From contig NZ_JACCFK010000001.1 of NCBI RefSeq assembly GCF_013410405.1, forward strand, positions 310,001 through 374,000: a stretch of DNA of 64,000 nucleotides, given 5' to 3'. The DNA comes from Amycolatopsis endophytica. Lineage in GTDB: Bacteria > Actinomycetota > Actinomycetes > Mycobacteriales > Pseudonocardiaceae. Positions within the stretch are counted from its first letter, which is position 1. Each line of letters opens with the position of its first letter. Made by a program: the position numbers and the translations under genes. The notes beneath the pieces are model-generated. The model ran no database searches, was not told the origin of the DNA, and was given only the letters and a program-made list of their open reading frames with translations. Shown piece after piece: positions 7,479 to 18,675 of this stretch.

Positions 7479-8486
7479 CTAGGACCATTCGTGTTTCTGG
7501 CGTCGGCCGAGCAGTTCCGCGCCGGCCTGGCGGGGGTCCGCGCCCTCGTGGCAGACCCGGTGCATCGCGTCGGTGATCGGCATGTCGACTCCGTGCTTGC
7601 GCGCCAGTTCGCGGATCGACGTGCACGACATCACGCCCTCGGCGACCTGGCCGCCCGCCGCGGCCTGCGCCTGCTCCAGCGTCTCGCCCCGGCCGAGCCG
7701 CTCGCCGAAGGTGCGGTTGCGCGACAACGGGGACGAGCACGTCGCCACCAGGTCGCCGACCCCGGCCAGCCCGGCGAAGGTCAGCGGGTCGGCTCCCAGC
7801 TTCGTGCCCAGACGCGCCATCTCGGCCAGTCCTCGGGTGATCAGCGTCGCCGTGGTGTTGGCGCCCAAGCCCATGCCGACGGCCATCCCGCAGCTCAGCG
7901 CGATGACGTTCTTCGCGGCGCCGCCGACCTCGCAGCCCACCACGTCGGTGTTGGTGTAGGGCCGGAAGTAGGAGTTGAAGCTGGCCTGCTGGATCGCCAC
8001 CGCGCGGTCGTGGTCGGTGCACGCCAGCACCGCTCCGGCCGGCTGCCCCTGCGCGATCTCGCGTGCCAGGTTCGGCCCGGACACCACCACGATCTCGTTC
8101 CCGGACACCCCGCTGATCTCGGCGATCACCTCGCTCATCCGCTTGAGCGTGCCGAGTTCGACCCCCTTGGCGAGGCTGACCAGGACCGCACCGGAGGGCA
8201 GCAGCTCCCGCCACCCGGACAGGTTCGCGCGCAGGCTCTGGCTCGGCACGGCCAGCACCACGGCCTCCGCACCGGACAACGCGTCGCCCGGATCGTGCGT
8301 CGCGGTGAGCCGGTCCGGCAGATCGATCCCCGGCAGATACCCGCTGTTCGTGTGCCGGTCCCGGATTTCCCCGGCGACCTCTTCACGCCGGGCCCACATC
8401 GTCACGTCCCGGCCCGCGTCGGCGAGCACCTTGGCGAACGCCGTGCCCCACGAACCCGCGCCGAGCACGGTGATGCGCTGCACCAT
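7479..8486 (-). CDS. gpsA: NAD(P)-dependent glycerol-3-phosphate dehydrogenase
   Basis: A 335-aa cytosolic enzyme reducing dihydroxyacetone phosphate to sn-glycerol-3-phosphate for phospholipid synthesis. The N-terminal [14 protein letters not shown] nucleotide loop, the VSLAKGVE segment and the catalytic GAAKNVIAL motif (Lys) are all present, as is [12 protein letters not shown]. Normal length. It lies 2 bases after plsC on the same strand, so acyl acceptor and acyltransferase are made together. Orthologue position of gpdA2 in M. tuberculosis. Confidence 0.96.
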   Translation of the reverse strand: MVQRITVLGAGSWGTAFAKVLADAGRDVTMWARREEVAGEIRDRHTNSGYLPGIDLPDRLTATHDPGDALSGAEAVVLAVPSQSLRANLSGWRELLPSGAVLVSLAKGVELGTLKRMSEVIAEISGVSGNEIVVVSGPNLAREIAQGQPAGAVLACTDHDRAVAIQQASFNSYFRPYTNTDVVGCEVGGAAKNVIALSCGMAVGMGLGANTTATLITRGLAEMARLGTKLGADPLTFAGLAGVGDLVATCSSPLSRNRTFGERLGRGETLEQAQAAAGGQVAEGVMSCTSIRELARKHGVDMPITDAMHRVCHEGADPRQAGAELLGRRQKHEWS

Positions 8487-8488
8487 CG

Positions 8489-9190
8489 TCAGTCCGCCGC
8501 CTCGGGTTTGCGCGCGGGCGGCTGCTCGCCGCGAACGTCGGCCAGCAGTCCGGTGACCCGCTCCATCAGCAGTTCCGTGACCTCCCGCAGCACCGCGCCG
8601 GTCTGCGGCTTGTCCCGGTAGGCGGACAGGTCGACCGGCTCGCCCACCGCGTGCGTCACGGTCTTGCGCGGGAACAGACGCAGCTTCTTGTGGTAGAAGT
8701 CCAGGATCTGATGGGTGCCCCAGCGCGCGACCGGGATCACCGGCACGTCGTTGTCCAGCGCGAGCCGCGCCACCCCGGTGTGCGACTTCTTCGGCCAGCC
8801 CTGCGGGTCCTTCGTGATGGTGCCCTCGGGGTAGATGACGACGAGCTTGCCCTCGGTGAGCGCCTGGTGCGCGGCGCGGAGACTGTCCCCCGCCTGCGCC
8901 GAACCGCGGTAGACGGGGATGCTGCCCGCGCCGATGAGGATCTTGCCGAACACCGGGGTCCTGGCGAGGCTCTCCTTGGCCAGGAACCGCGGGACACGCT
9001 TCTGCCGGTGGACGAACACGGCGTCCACGGCGGGGTCCATGTGCGAGACGTGGTTCATCACGAGGATCGCCGGCCCCTCCCGCGGGATGCGCTCACCATG
9101 CGTGTAGACCCGTTTCCCGATCCAGCTCACCGGGTAGAACAGCACCGCGGCGGCTCCGACCCAGAACCCGCCCTTCTCGCGACCGGCCAA
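8489..9190 (-). CDS. plsC: 1-acyl-sn-glycerol-3-phosphate acyltransferase family protein
   Basis: A 233-aa membrane-associated PlsC-type acyltransferase that transfers an acyl chain to lysophosphatidic acid or a related acceptor. The catalytic NHVSHMDP (NHxxxxD) box, the [11 protein letters not shown] region and the VIYPEGTIT (PEGT) acceptor-binding box are intact, and the N-terminus has one hydrophobic segment. It is the first gene of a two-gene unit with gpsA and is divergent from cofC across 69 bases. Acceptor specificity cannot be read from sequence. Confidence 0.9.
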   Translation of the reverse strand: MAGREKGGFWVGAAAVLFYPVSWIGKRVYTHGERIPREGPAILVMNHVSHMDPAVDAVFVHRQKRVPRFLAKESLARTPVFGKILIGAGSIPVYRGSAQAGDSLRAAHQALTEGKLVVIYPEGTITKDPQGWPKKSHTGVARLALDNDVPVIPVARWGTHQILDFYHKKLRLFPRKTVTHAVGEPVDLSAYRDKPQTGAVLREVTELLMERVTGLLADVRGEQPPARKPEAAD

Positions 9191-9259
9191 GACTCCTCCT
9201 GCTGTGGTGTGTGCTGCTGGGAGCTGATCCTAGGTGCACGATTGGGGAAAGATGGTGGA

Positions 9260-9898
9260 GTGTCCTCACCCGTCGAAATCTCCGGCCTGATCATGCCGAT
9301 GAAACAGCCCCGCGCGGGCAAGTCCCGTCTGCGTGGCGCGGTCGACGAGCGCGAACACCCCGCGCTCGTGCTGGCACTGGCCCGGGACACCCTGGCCGCC
9401 GCGACCGCCGCGGGCGTGCGCCGCGTGGTGGTGGTCGCCGCCGATCCGGCTGCCGTGTCCGGTTTGCGCCGTCCCGGTGTGGAAATCGTCGCTGAGCGGG
9501 GGCCCGCCGGGCTGAACTCCGCGCTGCGGCACGGTGAGGAACTGCTGCGCGAGCACGATCCGGGGGCGGTGGTGGGGGCGATCCAGGCCGATCTGCCCGC
9601 TTTGCGCCCCGAGGAACTGGCCGCGGCGCTCGCCGAAGCCGCCGGCCGTCGCCTGTTCGCCGCCGACGCCGAGGGCACCGGCACCACCCTGCTGCTGTCG
9701 GCGGCGGGCGAACCACTCGCCCCGCGGTTCGGTCCCGGCTCGGCGCTCGCGCACGCGGCGTCCGGCGCCGTGCCGCTGCGGCTGGCGGCCCCCAGCCTGA
9801 GGCGGGACGTGGACACCCCGGCCGACCTGGAGGAGGCCCGCGAGCTCGGGGTGGGTGAGCACACGCGGGCGTTGCTCTGCGCACAGGAGGTGGCGTGA
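9260..9898 (+). CDS. cofC: 2-phospho-L-lactate / phosphoenolpyruvate guanylyltransferase (F420 synthesis)
   Basis: A 212-aa CofC/FbiD nucleotidyltransferase that activates phosphoenolpyruvate (or 2-phospholactate) with GTP in coenzyme F420 synthesis. Family marks are [16 protein letters not shown] at the N-terminus, [13 protein letters not shown] with the metal-binding Asp, TGTTLLLSA, and the C-terminal [13 protein letters not shown]. The GTG at 9260 puts the start just before the conserved strand. It occupies the fbiD (Rv2983) position next to ppk, and its stop overlaps an in-frame GTG at the head of the ppk frame. Confidence 0.93.
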   Translation: MSSPVEISGLIMPMKQPRAGKSRLRGAVDEREHPALVLALARDTLAAATAAGVRRVVVVAADPAAVSGLRRPGVEIVAERGPAGLNSALRHGEELLREHDPGAVVGAIQADLPALRPEELAAALAEAAGRRLFAADAEGTGTTLLLSAAGEPLAPRFGPGSALAHAASGAVPLRLAAPSLRRDVDTPADLEEARELGVGEHTRALLCAQEVA

Positions 9899-10014
9899 AC
9901 ATCACCCGACCGCTGGGCGAACTGCTCCGAGTCATCGTCCGGAGCACCGGTGAACTGCTCAATCTCTCACTCGGGGTATCGGCAGGCCGCCCCGAAGTAA
10001 GGAACAATGCCAGA

Positions 10015-12201
10015 GTGAGCAGCGACGAGATCCTTCCCCCGGCAACGACCCCCTCGGCGTCCGGCGAGCCCGCCGCGCCCACGAGATTCCGCGCGATCCC
10101 GTCCGCGCCCCCGGCGGTGACGCCGCCGTCGGAAGCGCCGCCCGTGACCCTGCCCGACGACCGCTACTTCAACCGCGAGCTGTCGTGGCAGGACTTCAAC
10201 GCCCGCGTGCTGGCACTGGCCGAGGACGCCTCCCAGCCGCTGCTGGAGCGGGCCAAGTTCCTGGCCATCTTCGCGTCCAATTTGGACGAGTTCTACATGG
10301 TCCGGGTGGCCGGGCTGAAACGCCGCGACGAGACGGGCCTGCCCGTGCGCAGCGCCGACGGGCTGACCCCGCGCGAGCAGCTGGCCTACATCGCCAAGCG
10401 CAACCAGGACCTGGTCGAGCGCCACACCGCCGCGTTCGAGGAGCATGTGCGCCCGGAACTGGCGAAGCAGGACATCTCGATCGTCTGCTGGGCCGACCTG
10501 GATCCGGCCGAGCAGGCGCGCCTGTCGGACTACTTCACCGAACAGATCTTCCCGGTGCTCACCCCGCTCGCGGTCGACCCGGCGCACCCCTTCCCCTACA
10601 TCTCGGGGCTGTCGCTGAACCTCGCGGTCACCGTCCGCGATCCGGACCTGGGCACCGAACGGTTCGCCCGCGTGAAGGTGCCGAACAACGTGCCGCGCCT
10701 GATCCGCGTGGAGCAGCAGCGGGAAACGCGAGTGGCGACGTTCCTTCCCCTGGAGGAGCTGATCGCGGCGCACCTCGGTGAGTTGTTCACCGGCATGGAG
10801 GTCACCGAGCACCACGTCTTCCGCGTGACCCGCAACGCCGACGTGGACGTGGACGAGGACCGCGACGAGGACCTGCTGCAGGCGCTGGAGCGGGAGCTGG
10901 CGCAGCGCCGGTTCGGTCCGCCGGTGCGCCTGGAGGTCGCCAACGACATGAGCGAGCACGTGCTCGATCTGCTGCTGCGCGAGCTGGAGGTCGACCCGCA
11001 CGACGTCGTCGAGGTGCCCGGCCTGCTGGACCTGACGTGCCTGACCCAGCTCTCCAGCCTGGACCGCAAGGAACTGAAGGACCGCCCTTTCGTCCCGGCC
11101 ACGCACCCGGCGTTCGGTGAGCACGAGACGCCGAAGAGCGTTTTCGCCACGCTGCGCGAAGGTGACGTGCTCGTGCACCACCCGTACGACTCGTTCTCCA
11201 CGAGCGTGCAGCGGTTCATCGAGCAGGCCGCCGGGGACGACAAGGTGCTGGCGATCAAGCAGACCCTCTACCGGACGTCCGGTGACTCCCCGATCGTCAA
11301 CGCGCTCATCGACGCGGCCGAGGCCGGCAAGCAGGTCGTGGCGCTCGTGGAGATCAAGGCGCGGTTCGACGAGGAGGCCAACATCACCTGGGCCCGTACG
11401 CTGGAGCGTGCCGGCGTGCACGTGGTGTACGGGCTGGTGGGGTTGAAGACGCACTGCAAGGTGGCGATGGTGGTGCGCCAGGAGGGGGCGACGATCCGGC
11501 GCTACTGCCACCTCGGCACCGGCAACTACAACCCGAAGACGGCGCGTCTCTACGAGGACGTCGGCCTGCTGACGGCCGATCCGGACATCGGCGCCGACGT
11601 CACCGACCTGTTCAACGTGCTGACCGGGTACTCGCGGCAGGACACCTACCGCAACATCCTCACCTCGCCCGCCGGGATCCGTCGCGGCATCCTGCGGCTG
11701 ATCGACGAGGAAATCGAGCACAGGCACGCAGGCGAGGAGGCGCACATTCGCCTCAAGTGCAACTCGCTGGTCGACGAGCAAATCATCGACGCGCTCTACC
11801 GGGCATCGCGCGAGGGCGTTCCGGTCGAGATCGTGGTCCGGGGTATTTGCGCGCTCAAACCCGGCGTGCCCGGACTGTCGGAGAACATTTCCGTGCGCTC
11901 CATTCTCGGCCGGTTCCTGGAGCATTCCCGCATCTTCCATTTCCTCGCGGGGCGCACCTACTGGATCGGCAGCGCGGACATGATGCACCGCAACCTCGAC
12001 CGCCGGATCGAGGCGATGGTGCAGGTCAAGGACCCGAAGCTGACGGCGCAGCTGGACGAGATCCTCGATTCGGCGCTGGATCCGGCCACCCGCTGCTGGG
12101 TGCTGACCGACAGCGGCGAGTGGCAGCCCTCGCCCGCGGACACCACACAGGTCCGCGACCACCAGACCGAGTTGTTGAAGAAGCACGGGGCCAACGGGTG
12201 A
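10015..12201 (+). CDS. ppk: Polyphosphate kinase 1
   Basis: A 728-aa enzyme that reversibly polymerises ATP gamma-phosphate into polyphosphate. Signatures are [37 protein letters not shown], and in the catalytic domains [31 protein letters not shown] and [26 protein letters not shown] with the phospho-acceptor His. I chose GTG 10015 (AAGGAA upstream; gives a length close to the mycobacterial enzyme); a GTG at 9895 overlapping the cofC stop would add 40 unconserved residues. Its stop overlaps the mutT1 start. Confidence 0.96.
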   Translation: MSSDEILPPATTPSASGEPAAPTRFRAIPSAPPAVTPPSEAPPVTLPDDRYFNRELSWQDFNARVLALAEDASQPLLERAKFLAIFASNLDEFYMVRVAGLKRRDETGLPVRSADGLTPREQLAYIAKRNQDLVERHTAAFEEHVRPELAKQDISIVCWADLDPAEQARLSDYFTEQIFPVLTPLAVDPAHPFPYISGLSLNLAVTVRDPDLGTERFARVKVPNNVPRLIRVEQQRETRVATFLPLEELIAAHLGELFTGMEVTEHHVFRVTRNADVDVDEDRDEDLLQALERELAQRRFGPPVRLEVANDMSEHVLDLLLRELEVDPHDVVEVPGLLDLTCLTQLSSLDRKELKDRPFVPATHPAFGEHETPKSVFATLREGDVLVHHPYDSFSTSVQRFIEQAAGDDKVLAIKQTLYRTSGDSPIVNALIDAAEAGKQVVALVEIKARFDEEANITWARTLERAGVHVVYGLVGLKTHCKVAMVVRQEGATIRRYCHLGTGNYNPKTARLYEDVGLLTADPDIGADVTDLFNVLTGYSRQDTYRNILTSPAGIRRGILRLIDEEIEHRHAGEEAHIRLKCNSLVDEQIIDALYRASREGVPVEIVVRGICALKPGVPGLSENISVRSILGRFLEHSRIFHFLAGRTYWIGSADMMHRNLDRRIEAMVQVKDPKLTAQLDEILDSALDPATRCWVLTDSGEWQPSPADTTQVRDHQTELLKKHGANG

Positions 12202-13136
12202 GTTCTGTTCGTGTCCGCGCCGCGGGTGCGGTGCTGTGGCGCACCGGCCGGGACGGCGTCGAGGTGGCGATCGCCCACCGGCCGCGTTACGACGACTGGT
12301 CGCTGCCCAAGGGAAAGCTGGACGACGGCGAGACCGTCCCGGCCGCGGCCGTGCGGGAGATCGAGGAGGAGACCGGCTTCCGGGCGGTGCTGGGGCGGCA
12401 CCTGATGACGGTGCGGTACAGGGTGCCCGCCGGGCCGAAGATCGTCGACTACTTCAGCGCCGCGGCTGCTTCGGGTTCGTTCTCGCCCAACGAAGAGGTC
12501 GACGAGCTGCGCTGGCTGTCCCCGGTGGAGGCGGCGGGGTTGCTGTCCTACGACAGTGACCGCTCGGTGCTGGACGCGTTCACCGCGCTGCCCGCGGGCC
12601 TGTCGACCCTGCTGCTGGTGCGGCACGCGAAGGCGGGCAAGCGGGACGAGTGGCTGGGCGACGACGATCTGCGCCCGTTGTCCGCGGCAGGCGCCCGGCA
12701 GGCGGCCGCGTTGCGGGCCCTGCTGCCACTGTTCGGTCCGGACAGGGTGGTGTCGGCGCCGCGGTTGCGGTGCGAGCAGACGGTGCACGGCCTCGCAGAC
12801 GACCTCGGCGTCATGGTGGAGCACGAGAACCTGGTGGCGGAGGAGTTCTACTGGGACGACCCGGTCGCGGGCCTGGCGCGCCTGCTGGGTTTCGTGGCGG
12901 GCGGGGCCACCCCGGTGGTCTGCAGCCAAGGCGGCGTCATCCCCGACGTGGTGTGGAGCCTGGCCGTGCGGGACGACGTCCGGTTACCCGTCGAGGACGA
13001 CGAACGGGTGCCGAGCAAGAAGGGCTCGCTGTGGGTGCTGTCGTTCCAGGCATCCCCCGGCAACGGCGGTCCACGCCTGGTGGCGGCTGACTATCTGCCC
13101 ACAGCACTGCCCACACCGGTGAGCAGCAGCGCATAA
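12198..13136 (+). CDS. mutT1: MutT1-type Nudix hydrolase with histidine phosphatase domain
   Basis: A 312-aa two-domain protein. The N-terminal Nudix domain carries the box [23 protein letters not shown] with the catalytic REIEEE, and the C-terminal half is a histidine phosphatase with the phosphorylated His in [10 protein letters not shown] and a later Glu/His region. In mycobacteria this architecture sanitises 8-oxo-GTP/dGTP and cleaves diadenosine polyphosphates. GTG start overlaps the ppk stop (GTGA). Linkage to ppk is conserved. Confidence 0.94.
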   Translation: MSSVRVRAAGAVLWRTGRDGVEVAIAHRPRYDDWSLPKGKLDDGETVPAAAVREIEEETGFRAVLGRHLMTVRYRVPAGPKIVDYFSAAAASGSFSPNEEVDELRWLSPVEAAGLLSYDSDRSVLDAFTALPAGLSTLLLVRHAKAGKRDEWLGDDDLRPLSAAGARQAAALRALLPLFGPDRVVSAPRLRCEQTVHGLADDLGVMVEHENLVAEEFYWDDPVAGLARLLGFVAGGATPVVCSQGGVIPDVVWSLAVRDDVRLPVEDDERVPSKKGSLWVLSFQASPGNGGPRLVAADYLPTALPTPVSSSA

Positions 13137-13167
13137 CAATACGTCCGGCTGCGACAGTCACCGTGAA

Positions 13168-13427
13168 CCGCCGCCCGGCAACGCAAGCCGACCCAAGACC
13201 TACCCGGACCTCCCCCGCCCCGATCCCCAGCCCGCTTCGGTCGCTGATCAGCGGGGTCAAGGCACGCTTTCCCGCCTTGACGCCGCTGCTCAGCGACCGA
13301 AACCATCCACACGGAGGGGCGGGGGAGGGCGAACCCGAGCCGACCGACTACTGCGCGGCGACGCGCCCAGCCGCCAGCGCCCAAGGCGCAGGTTCGGATC
13401 ACGAGCGTCCTCGCCGGGATGACCACC
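13168..13427 (+). repeat. Dispersed nested-palindrome element, copy B
   Basis: The best-preserved copy. One 44-bp unit (13168-13211) leads into a perfect 13-bp outer inverted repeat CCTCCCCCGCCCC (13209-13221) / GGGGCGGGGGAGG (13316-13328). Inside is a 28-bp inverted repeat with two mismatches (13236-13263 with 13274-13301, 10-nt loop). Right of it lies the conserved ACCGACTACTG block and the end CGGGATGACCACC (13415-13427). It occupies the convergent gap between mutT1 and hupB and has no coding signal. Confidence 0.8.
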
Positions 13428-13440
13428 AATACCCGAAACG

Positions 13441-13480
13441 CGGCAGGGCCCCCGCGAAAGAACTCGCGGGGGCCCTGCCG
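13441..13480 (-). terminator. hupB transcription terminator
   Basis: A perfect 17-bp stem with a 6-nt loop, CGGCAGGGCCCCCGCGA against its complement, 25 bases beyond the hupB stop. There is no clear U tract, which is common for strong GC-rich actinobacterial terminators; it also could stop transcription arriving from mutT1. Confidence 0.8.
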
Positions 13481-13504
13481 AGAAGGCAAGCTGGCTACTG
13501 CTGC

Positions 13505-14125
13505 TTACTTCTTCTTCCGGGTCGTGGTGGCCTTCTTGGCCGCGGTGGTGGTCTTCGCCGCCGCCTTGGGGGCCGTCTTCGTCGCGGTCGCCTTCTTGGC
13601 CGTGGTGGACTTCGCCGCCGTGCTCTTCGAAGCCGTCTTCGACGCGGTGGCCTTCGGCGCGGCCTTGGTGGCGGCCGCGGCGCGAGTGCGGGTCGTGGTG
13701 CTGCGGGTCGCGGTGGGACGCGTGGTGGTCGCCTTCGCGGTGGTCCGCGAGGAGGCGGCACGCGTGGTGGTGCCGGTGCTGCGGGTCGAGGCAGCGCTAC
13801 GGGTCGAAGCCGTCGTGCGCTTCGCCGCCGTGGCCTTCGGCAGCTTCTTGGCACCGCTGATGACGTCCTTGAAGGTCGTGCCGGCGCGGAAGGCCGGAAC
13901 GTTGGTCTTCTTCACCTTGACCGTCTCACCGGTGCGCGGGTTGCGAGCGGTGCGGGCCGCGCGGGCGCGCTTCTCGAACACACCGAAACCGGTGATGTTG
14001 ACCTTCTCGCCCTTCTGCACGGTGCGAATGATGATGTCGACGAGGTTGTCGACAGCCTGGGAAGCAACCTTCTTGTCGCCCAGACGCTCGGAGAGCGCCT
14101 CGATCAGCTGGGCCTTGTTGGCCAT
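13505..14125 (-). CDS. hupB: HU-family nucleoid protein with histone H1-like tail
   Basis: A 206-aa DNA-binding protein. Residues 1-90 form the HU domain ([15 protein letters not shown]; the arm is in [19 protein letters not shown]). The remaining 115 residues are a Lys/Ala/Thr/Arg tail of low complexity ending TTTRKKK, as in mycobacterial HupB. It compacts the chromosome and can regulate genes. The ATG at 14125 follows GGAGGA 5 bases upstream; the frame is open further up without homology. It is monocistronic with its own terminator. Confidence 0.96.
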   Translation of the reverse strand: MANKAQLIEALSERLGDKKVASQAVDNLVDIIIRTVQKGEKVNITGFGVFEKRARAARTARNPRTGETVKVKKTNVPAFRAGTTFKDVISGAKKLPKATAAKRTTASTRSAASTRSTGTTTRAASSRTTAKATTTRPTATRSTTTRTRAAAATKAAPKATASKTASKSTAAKSTTAKKATATKTAPKAAAKTTTAAKKATTTRKKK

Positions 14126-14304
14126 TCCAGTCCTCCATGAAGAACTACGTGTCACACGGCCACATCGGCCGACTTCACGCACACGGTATTACCAACTCGC
14201 CCAAAATTCCAAACGGCGCGCGGAATTTTTCCGCAGGCGGGGCGTGGTTTCCGCCTCCCGAGCGACCCTCCCGGGCCGTTCCGCGCGCCGTCCGGCGTGG
14301 TGTG

Positions 14305-14345
14305 CCCGGCTTTACGCCGGGTGGGAATCCCTTGCTGAGCAGGGA
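14305..14345 (-). terminator. Hairpins downstream of leuD
   Basis: A 6-bp stem CCCGGC/GCCGGG with 5-nt loop (14305-14321) next to a second inverted repeat (CCCTTGC/GCAGGG region, 14329-14345), immediately after the leuD stop. They probably end the leuCD transcript; no U run is present. Confidence 0.5.
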
Positions 14346-14352
14346 ATTCGTG

Positions 14353-14955
14353 TTATTCGGCGGCCACTGGCGTGGTCACCGGCTTCCAGCTGGGACGCTC
14401 GTCCTCGAACCGGTCGATCTCTCCGGCGTGTCGGAGGGTGAGAGCGATGTCATCGAGCCCCTCCAGCAACCGCCAGCGGGTGTAGTCGTCGATCGAGAAG
14501 GTCGTCTGGAAGTCCTTGGCCCGCACGGTCTTCTCCGCGAGGTCGACCGTGACCTCGGCGCCGGGGTCGTTTTCGAGGATCTTCCACAGCTGCTCGACGT
14601 CGGCCTGCTCGCACTGGGCCGCCACGAGACCCTGCTTCCCCGAGTTGCCCCGGAAGATGTCGGCGAAGCGCGAGGAGATGACGACCCGGAAGCCGTAGTT
14701 CATCAATGCCCAGACAGCGTGTTCGCGCGAGGATCCCGTGCCGAAGTCCGGCCCGGCGACCAGCACGCTACCCGCCTTGAAGGGTTCCTGGTTGAGGATG
14801 AAGCTCTCGTCCGCGCGCCAAGCCGCGAACAGCCCGTCCTCGAAACCGGTGCGGCTGACCCGCTTGAGGTAGACGGCCGGGATGATCTGGTCAGTGTCCA
14901 CGTTGGACCTGCGCAGGGGCACTCCGATGCCGGTGTGCGTCTTGAACGGCTCCAT
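14353..14955 (-). CDS. leuD: 3-isopropylmalate dehydratase small subunit
   Basis: A 200-aa LeuD, the swivel subunit that with LeuC isomerises 2- to 3-isopropylmalate (and citramalate products) in leucine and isoleucine synthesis. The marks are [34 protein letters not shown] and [15 protein letters not shown] 14955 begins at the conserved N-terminus and follows AGGAG. It lies 14 bases after leuC in one operon. Confidence 0.97.
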   Translation of the reverse strand: MEPFKTHTGIGVPLRRSNVDTDQIIPAVYLKRVSRTGFEDGLFAAWRADESFILNQEPFKAGSVLVAGPDFGTGSSREHAVWALMNYGFRVVISSRFADIFRGNSGKQGLVAAQCEQADVEQLWKILENDPGAEVTVDLAEKTVRAKDFQTTFSIDDYTRWRLLEGLDDIALTLRHAGEIDRFEDERPSWKPVTTPVAAE

Positions 14956-14969
14956 GGTGGTGGGCTCCT

Positions 14970-16385
<1,416 letters not shown>

Positions 16386-16456
16386 CAGTACTCCTCCCAC
16401 GAGGTTGATTGGGAGCAAAGGAACTCGAGCGGGAACGGCCGGGCCCGAGTCCGATT

Positions 16457-16497
16457 TTCCCAGATTCTGGACTTCCCACATCTCGGGAAGCTAGTAT
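16457..16497 (+). promoter_or_regulatory. leuC / IclR-regulator divergent promoter with palindrome
   Basis: CTTCCC-7 nt-GGGAAG (16472-16490) is an inverted repeat, with a further TTCCC half at 16457-16461. On the plus strand TAGTAT (16492-16497) is a -10 box only 6 bases before the GTG of the regulator gene, predicting a leaderless transcript. On the minus strand CAGAAT (about 16463-16468) could be the leuC -10. The palindrome overlaps both promoters and is the likely site for the IclR regulator. Confidence 0.6.
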
Positions 16498-16503
16498 CGC
16501 GTC

Positions 16504-17223
16504 GTGGGACAGTCTAGCTCTTCCGACCAGCAGAGCGGTATCGGTGTTCTGGACAAGGCCGTCGCCGTGTTGCAGGCCGTGGCCGAAGATCCGTGCGGGC
16601 TCGCGGAACTGTGCACGCGTACCGGACTGCCGCGCGCGACCGCGCACCGCCTCGCCGTGGGACTGGAGGTGCACCGCCTCCTGCGCCGCGGGCCGGACGG
16701 CCGGTGGCGCCCGGGTTCCGCGCTCGCCGAACTCGCGGGCGGCACGGCGGATCCACTGCTCGACGCGGCCGGTTCGGTTCTGCCGAAGCTGCGGGACATC
16801 ACCGGGGAGAGCGTGCAGTTGTACCGGCGCGACGGCGTGCAGCGCGTGTGCGTGGCGAGCGCCGAACCGATGAGCGGGCTTCGCGACACAGTGCCGATCG
16901 GCACCCGGTTGTCGATGACGGCGGGTTCCGGCGCGAAGGTTCTCGCGGCGTGGTCGGATCCACACACGCAGCGCGCCATCCTGGCCGACGCCGTGTTCGG
17001 GGAACGCACCCTGCTGGAGGTGCGCCGCCGCGGGTGGGCGCAGAGCGTGGCCGAGCGCGAGCCGGGCGTGGCGAGCGTTTCCGCGCCGGTACGGGATCCC
17101 GGCGGCAACGTCATCGCGGCCGTCTCGGTTTCCGGCCCGGTGGAACGGATCGGGCGCAAGCCGGGCGCGCGCTGGGCGGCCGATCTCCTCGCCGCGGCCG
17201 AGGCCCTGCAGGAACGGCTCTAG
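16504..17223 (+). CDS. ndgR: IclR-family regulator (NdgR-like)
   Basis: A 239-aa regulator with an N-terminal winged helix (about 15-75; GLAELCTRTGLPRATAHRLAVGLEVHRLL) and an IclR effector domain. Its position divergent from leuCD is the conserved place of NdgR/AreB (Rv2989), which regulates leucine synthesis and amino-acid-dependent growth in actinobacteria. GTG start, probably leaderless. Its stop overlaps that of the convergent TetR gene by 4 bases. The name is assigned from synteny and family. Confidence 0.88.
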   Translation: MGQSSSSDQQSGIGVLDKAVAVLQAVAEDPCGLAELCTRTGLPRATAHRLAVGLEVHRLLRRGPDGRWRPGSALAELAGGTADPLLDAAGSVLPKLRDITGESVQLYRRDGVQRVCVASAEPMSGLRDTVPIGTRLSMTAGSGAKVLAAWSDPHTQRAILADAVFGERTLLEVRRRGWAQSVAEREPGVASVSAPVRDPGGNVIAAVSVSGPVERIGRKPGARWAADLLAAAEALQERL

Positions 17224-17786
17224 CCGGCCAGCTCCGGCCAACCGCGCCGCAAATGCGTGAAAGCCGCGTCCAGCGCGGCCGCCGGGTCCGGTTCGACGCC
17301 CGCGAGATCGGGAATTTCCAGGATGTAGCGGGCGAGCAGCCGCAGCGAGAGGTCTGCCTCCCGACTGGTTTCCTCGGCGATGACCGCCACGAGCGCGTCT
17401 TCGCAATCCGTCCACAACGCCCTGGCATACCGGCGCAGCGCGGGCGTCGCGACCACGAGTGCCGCGATCCGCCGCGCCTGTGGGGCGGGGTTCGACTCGA
17501 AGGGACCTCGCGTCCGGAGGAAGTCGCGCAGCGCGTCGAGTACGCCGCCCCGCCGTTCTCGCACAGCCGCCACGAGTGCCTGTTCGCGTTCCCGTGAATC
17601 GCCGAGCACCAGCGCCTCCTTCCCGCCGGGGAAGTGGGCGAACAAAGTCGAAACCGCCGTGTCCGCGGCGTCCGCGATCTCCGCCACGGTCACGCCGTCG
17701 AATCCGCGCGCCAGGAACAACTCCCGCGCGGCGGCCGCCAACGCCTGGCGGGTGGCGGCCTTCTTGCGCTCACGACGTCCTGCCAT
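17220..17786 (-). CDS. TetR-family transcriptional regulator
   Basis: A 188-aa protein with the TetR helix-turn-helix at residues 10-55 (RQALAAAARELFLARGFDGVTVAEIADAADTAVSTLFAHF) and a ligand domain without recognisable specificity. It is divergent from a decayed short-chain dehydrogenase gene, with a 7-bp-arm palindrome in between that is a likely operator. The presumed target gene is broken, so the regulator may now only control itself or genes elsewhere. Confidence 0.9.
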   Translation of the reverse strand: MAGRRERKKAATRQALAAAARELFLARGFDGVTVAEIADAADTAVSTLFAHFPGGKEALVLGDSREREQALVAAVRERRGGVLDALRDFLRTRGPFESNPAPQARRIAALVVATPALRRYARALWTDCEDALVAVIAEETSREADLSLRLLARYILEIPDLAGVEPDPAAALDAAFTHLRRGWPELAG

Positions 17787-17811
17787 GCCGCCACCATAGC
17801 CGAATCGAGTA

Positions 17812-17830
17812 CGAAGTCGGAATGACTTCG
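17812..17830 (+). promoter_or_regulatory. Palindromic operator of the TetR regulator
   Basis: CGAAGTC-GGAAT-GACTTCG is a perfect inverted repeat with 7-bp arms and a 5-nt centre, lying 26-44 bases before the TetR start. A wider ATAGCCGAA/TTCGGCTAT pair (17796-17804 and 17827-17835) surrounds it. Size and place fit a TetR dimer site; the truncated dehydrogenase frame begins inside its right arm. Confidence 0.65.
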
Positions 17831-18616
17831 GCTATCGCGGACTGGCCGCCGCAGGCGTGGCCGTCATCCTCGGCGGCCGTGATTCCGCGAAGGCCCGCGG
17901 CGCGATCGACGCCATCCGTACACCCGGTGCGCGGGTGCGCTACCTGCGACTGGATCTGGCCGACCTGCCGGGCATCGGGGCTTCGGTGGACGCGCTGGAC
18001 GCGGACCACCTCGACGCCGTCGTCTGCAACGCCGGTGTGATGTTCGACGATCCGCAACGACGGAAAACACGCGAGGGTCACGAGCTGATGTTCGCGACCA
18101 ACCACCTGGGGCACTTCGCATTGGCCGGGCACCTCGCGCCGCTGCTGCGGGGCGGCCGGGTGATCACCACGGGCAGTTTCGTCGAAGTCGGCCCGACCGG
18201 ACCTCGACGACCTCGGGTTCCGCACCGGCTACCGGCCGAAGGACGCCTACGTGCGCTCGAAACCGGCGCAGATCCTGTTCGGTTTCGAACTCGACCGCCG
18301 CCCGAAGGCCGCGGGCAGCACGACCATCAGCGTGGTGAACCACCCGGGCGGCGCCCTGGATTCGCTCACCCCTTCCCGGCCGCCGGCACACGTCCGGACC
18401 GCCGGGCAACGACGTCGCGGCCTGCCCGCCGGGATTCTCGTGCAGGGCAAGCACACCGGAGCCCGGCCCGCCGTCCGGGCCACGCTCGGTCCAGCCCGCG
18501 GCGGGGAGTTGTGGGCGCCGCGGGTGTTCGGACTGCGTGGCGCACCGCGCCTGGAACCGGTCCGAGGCGTACTCACGCACTGGCGAGCGCGTTGTGGGCG
18601 GCCAGTGCGGGACTGA
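17821..18616 (+). pseudogene. Decayed short-chain dehydrogenase/reductase
   Basis: Two reading frames together make most of an SDR enzyme. The first (from about 17827 to about 18190) gives AAAGVAVILGGRDSAKA, the DLADL stretch, VVCNAGVMF and FATNHLGHFALAGHL. A shift to a second frame near 18195 gives LGFRTGYRPKDAYVRSKPAQILFGFELDRR with the YxxxK-like YVRSK, then a tail lacking homology. The glycine-rich TGxxxGxG cofactor loop at the N-terminus is missing, cut off at the TetR operator. The gene is therefore truncated and frameshifted, and cannot make a working enzyme. Confidence 0.8.
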
Positions 18617-18639
18617 CCGGAATCGATTCGTTCGCCCAC

Positions 18640-18668
18640 TAGAACACCTGTTCGATCTCGGGTAAAGT
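18640..18668 (+). promoter_or_regulatory. LexA (SOS) box and promoter of alkB
   Basis: TAGAACACCTGTTCGA (18640-18655) matches the actinobacterial LexA consensus TCGAAC-N4-GTTCGA at all but one position. A TAAAGT -10 box (18663-18668) follows and stands 7 bases before the ATG, predicting a leaderless SOS-controlled transcript. Confidence 0.75.
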
Positions 18669-18675
18669 CGGGTGC

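Noticed and set aside
9967..12186. Long open frame opposite ppk
   Set aside because: Same GC-frame artefact; composition is not protein-like and ppk on the other strand is certain.
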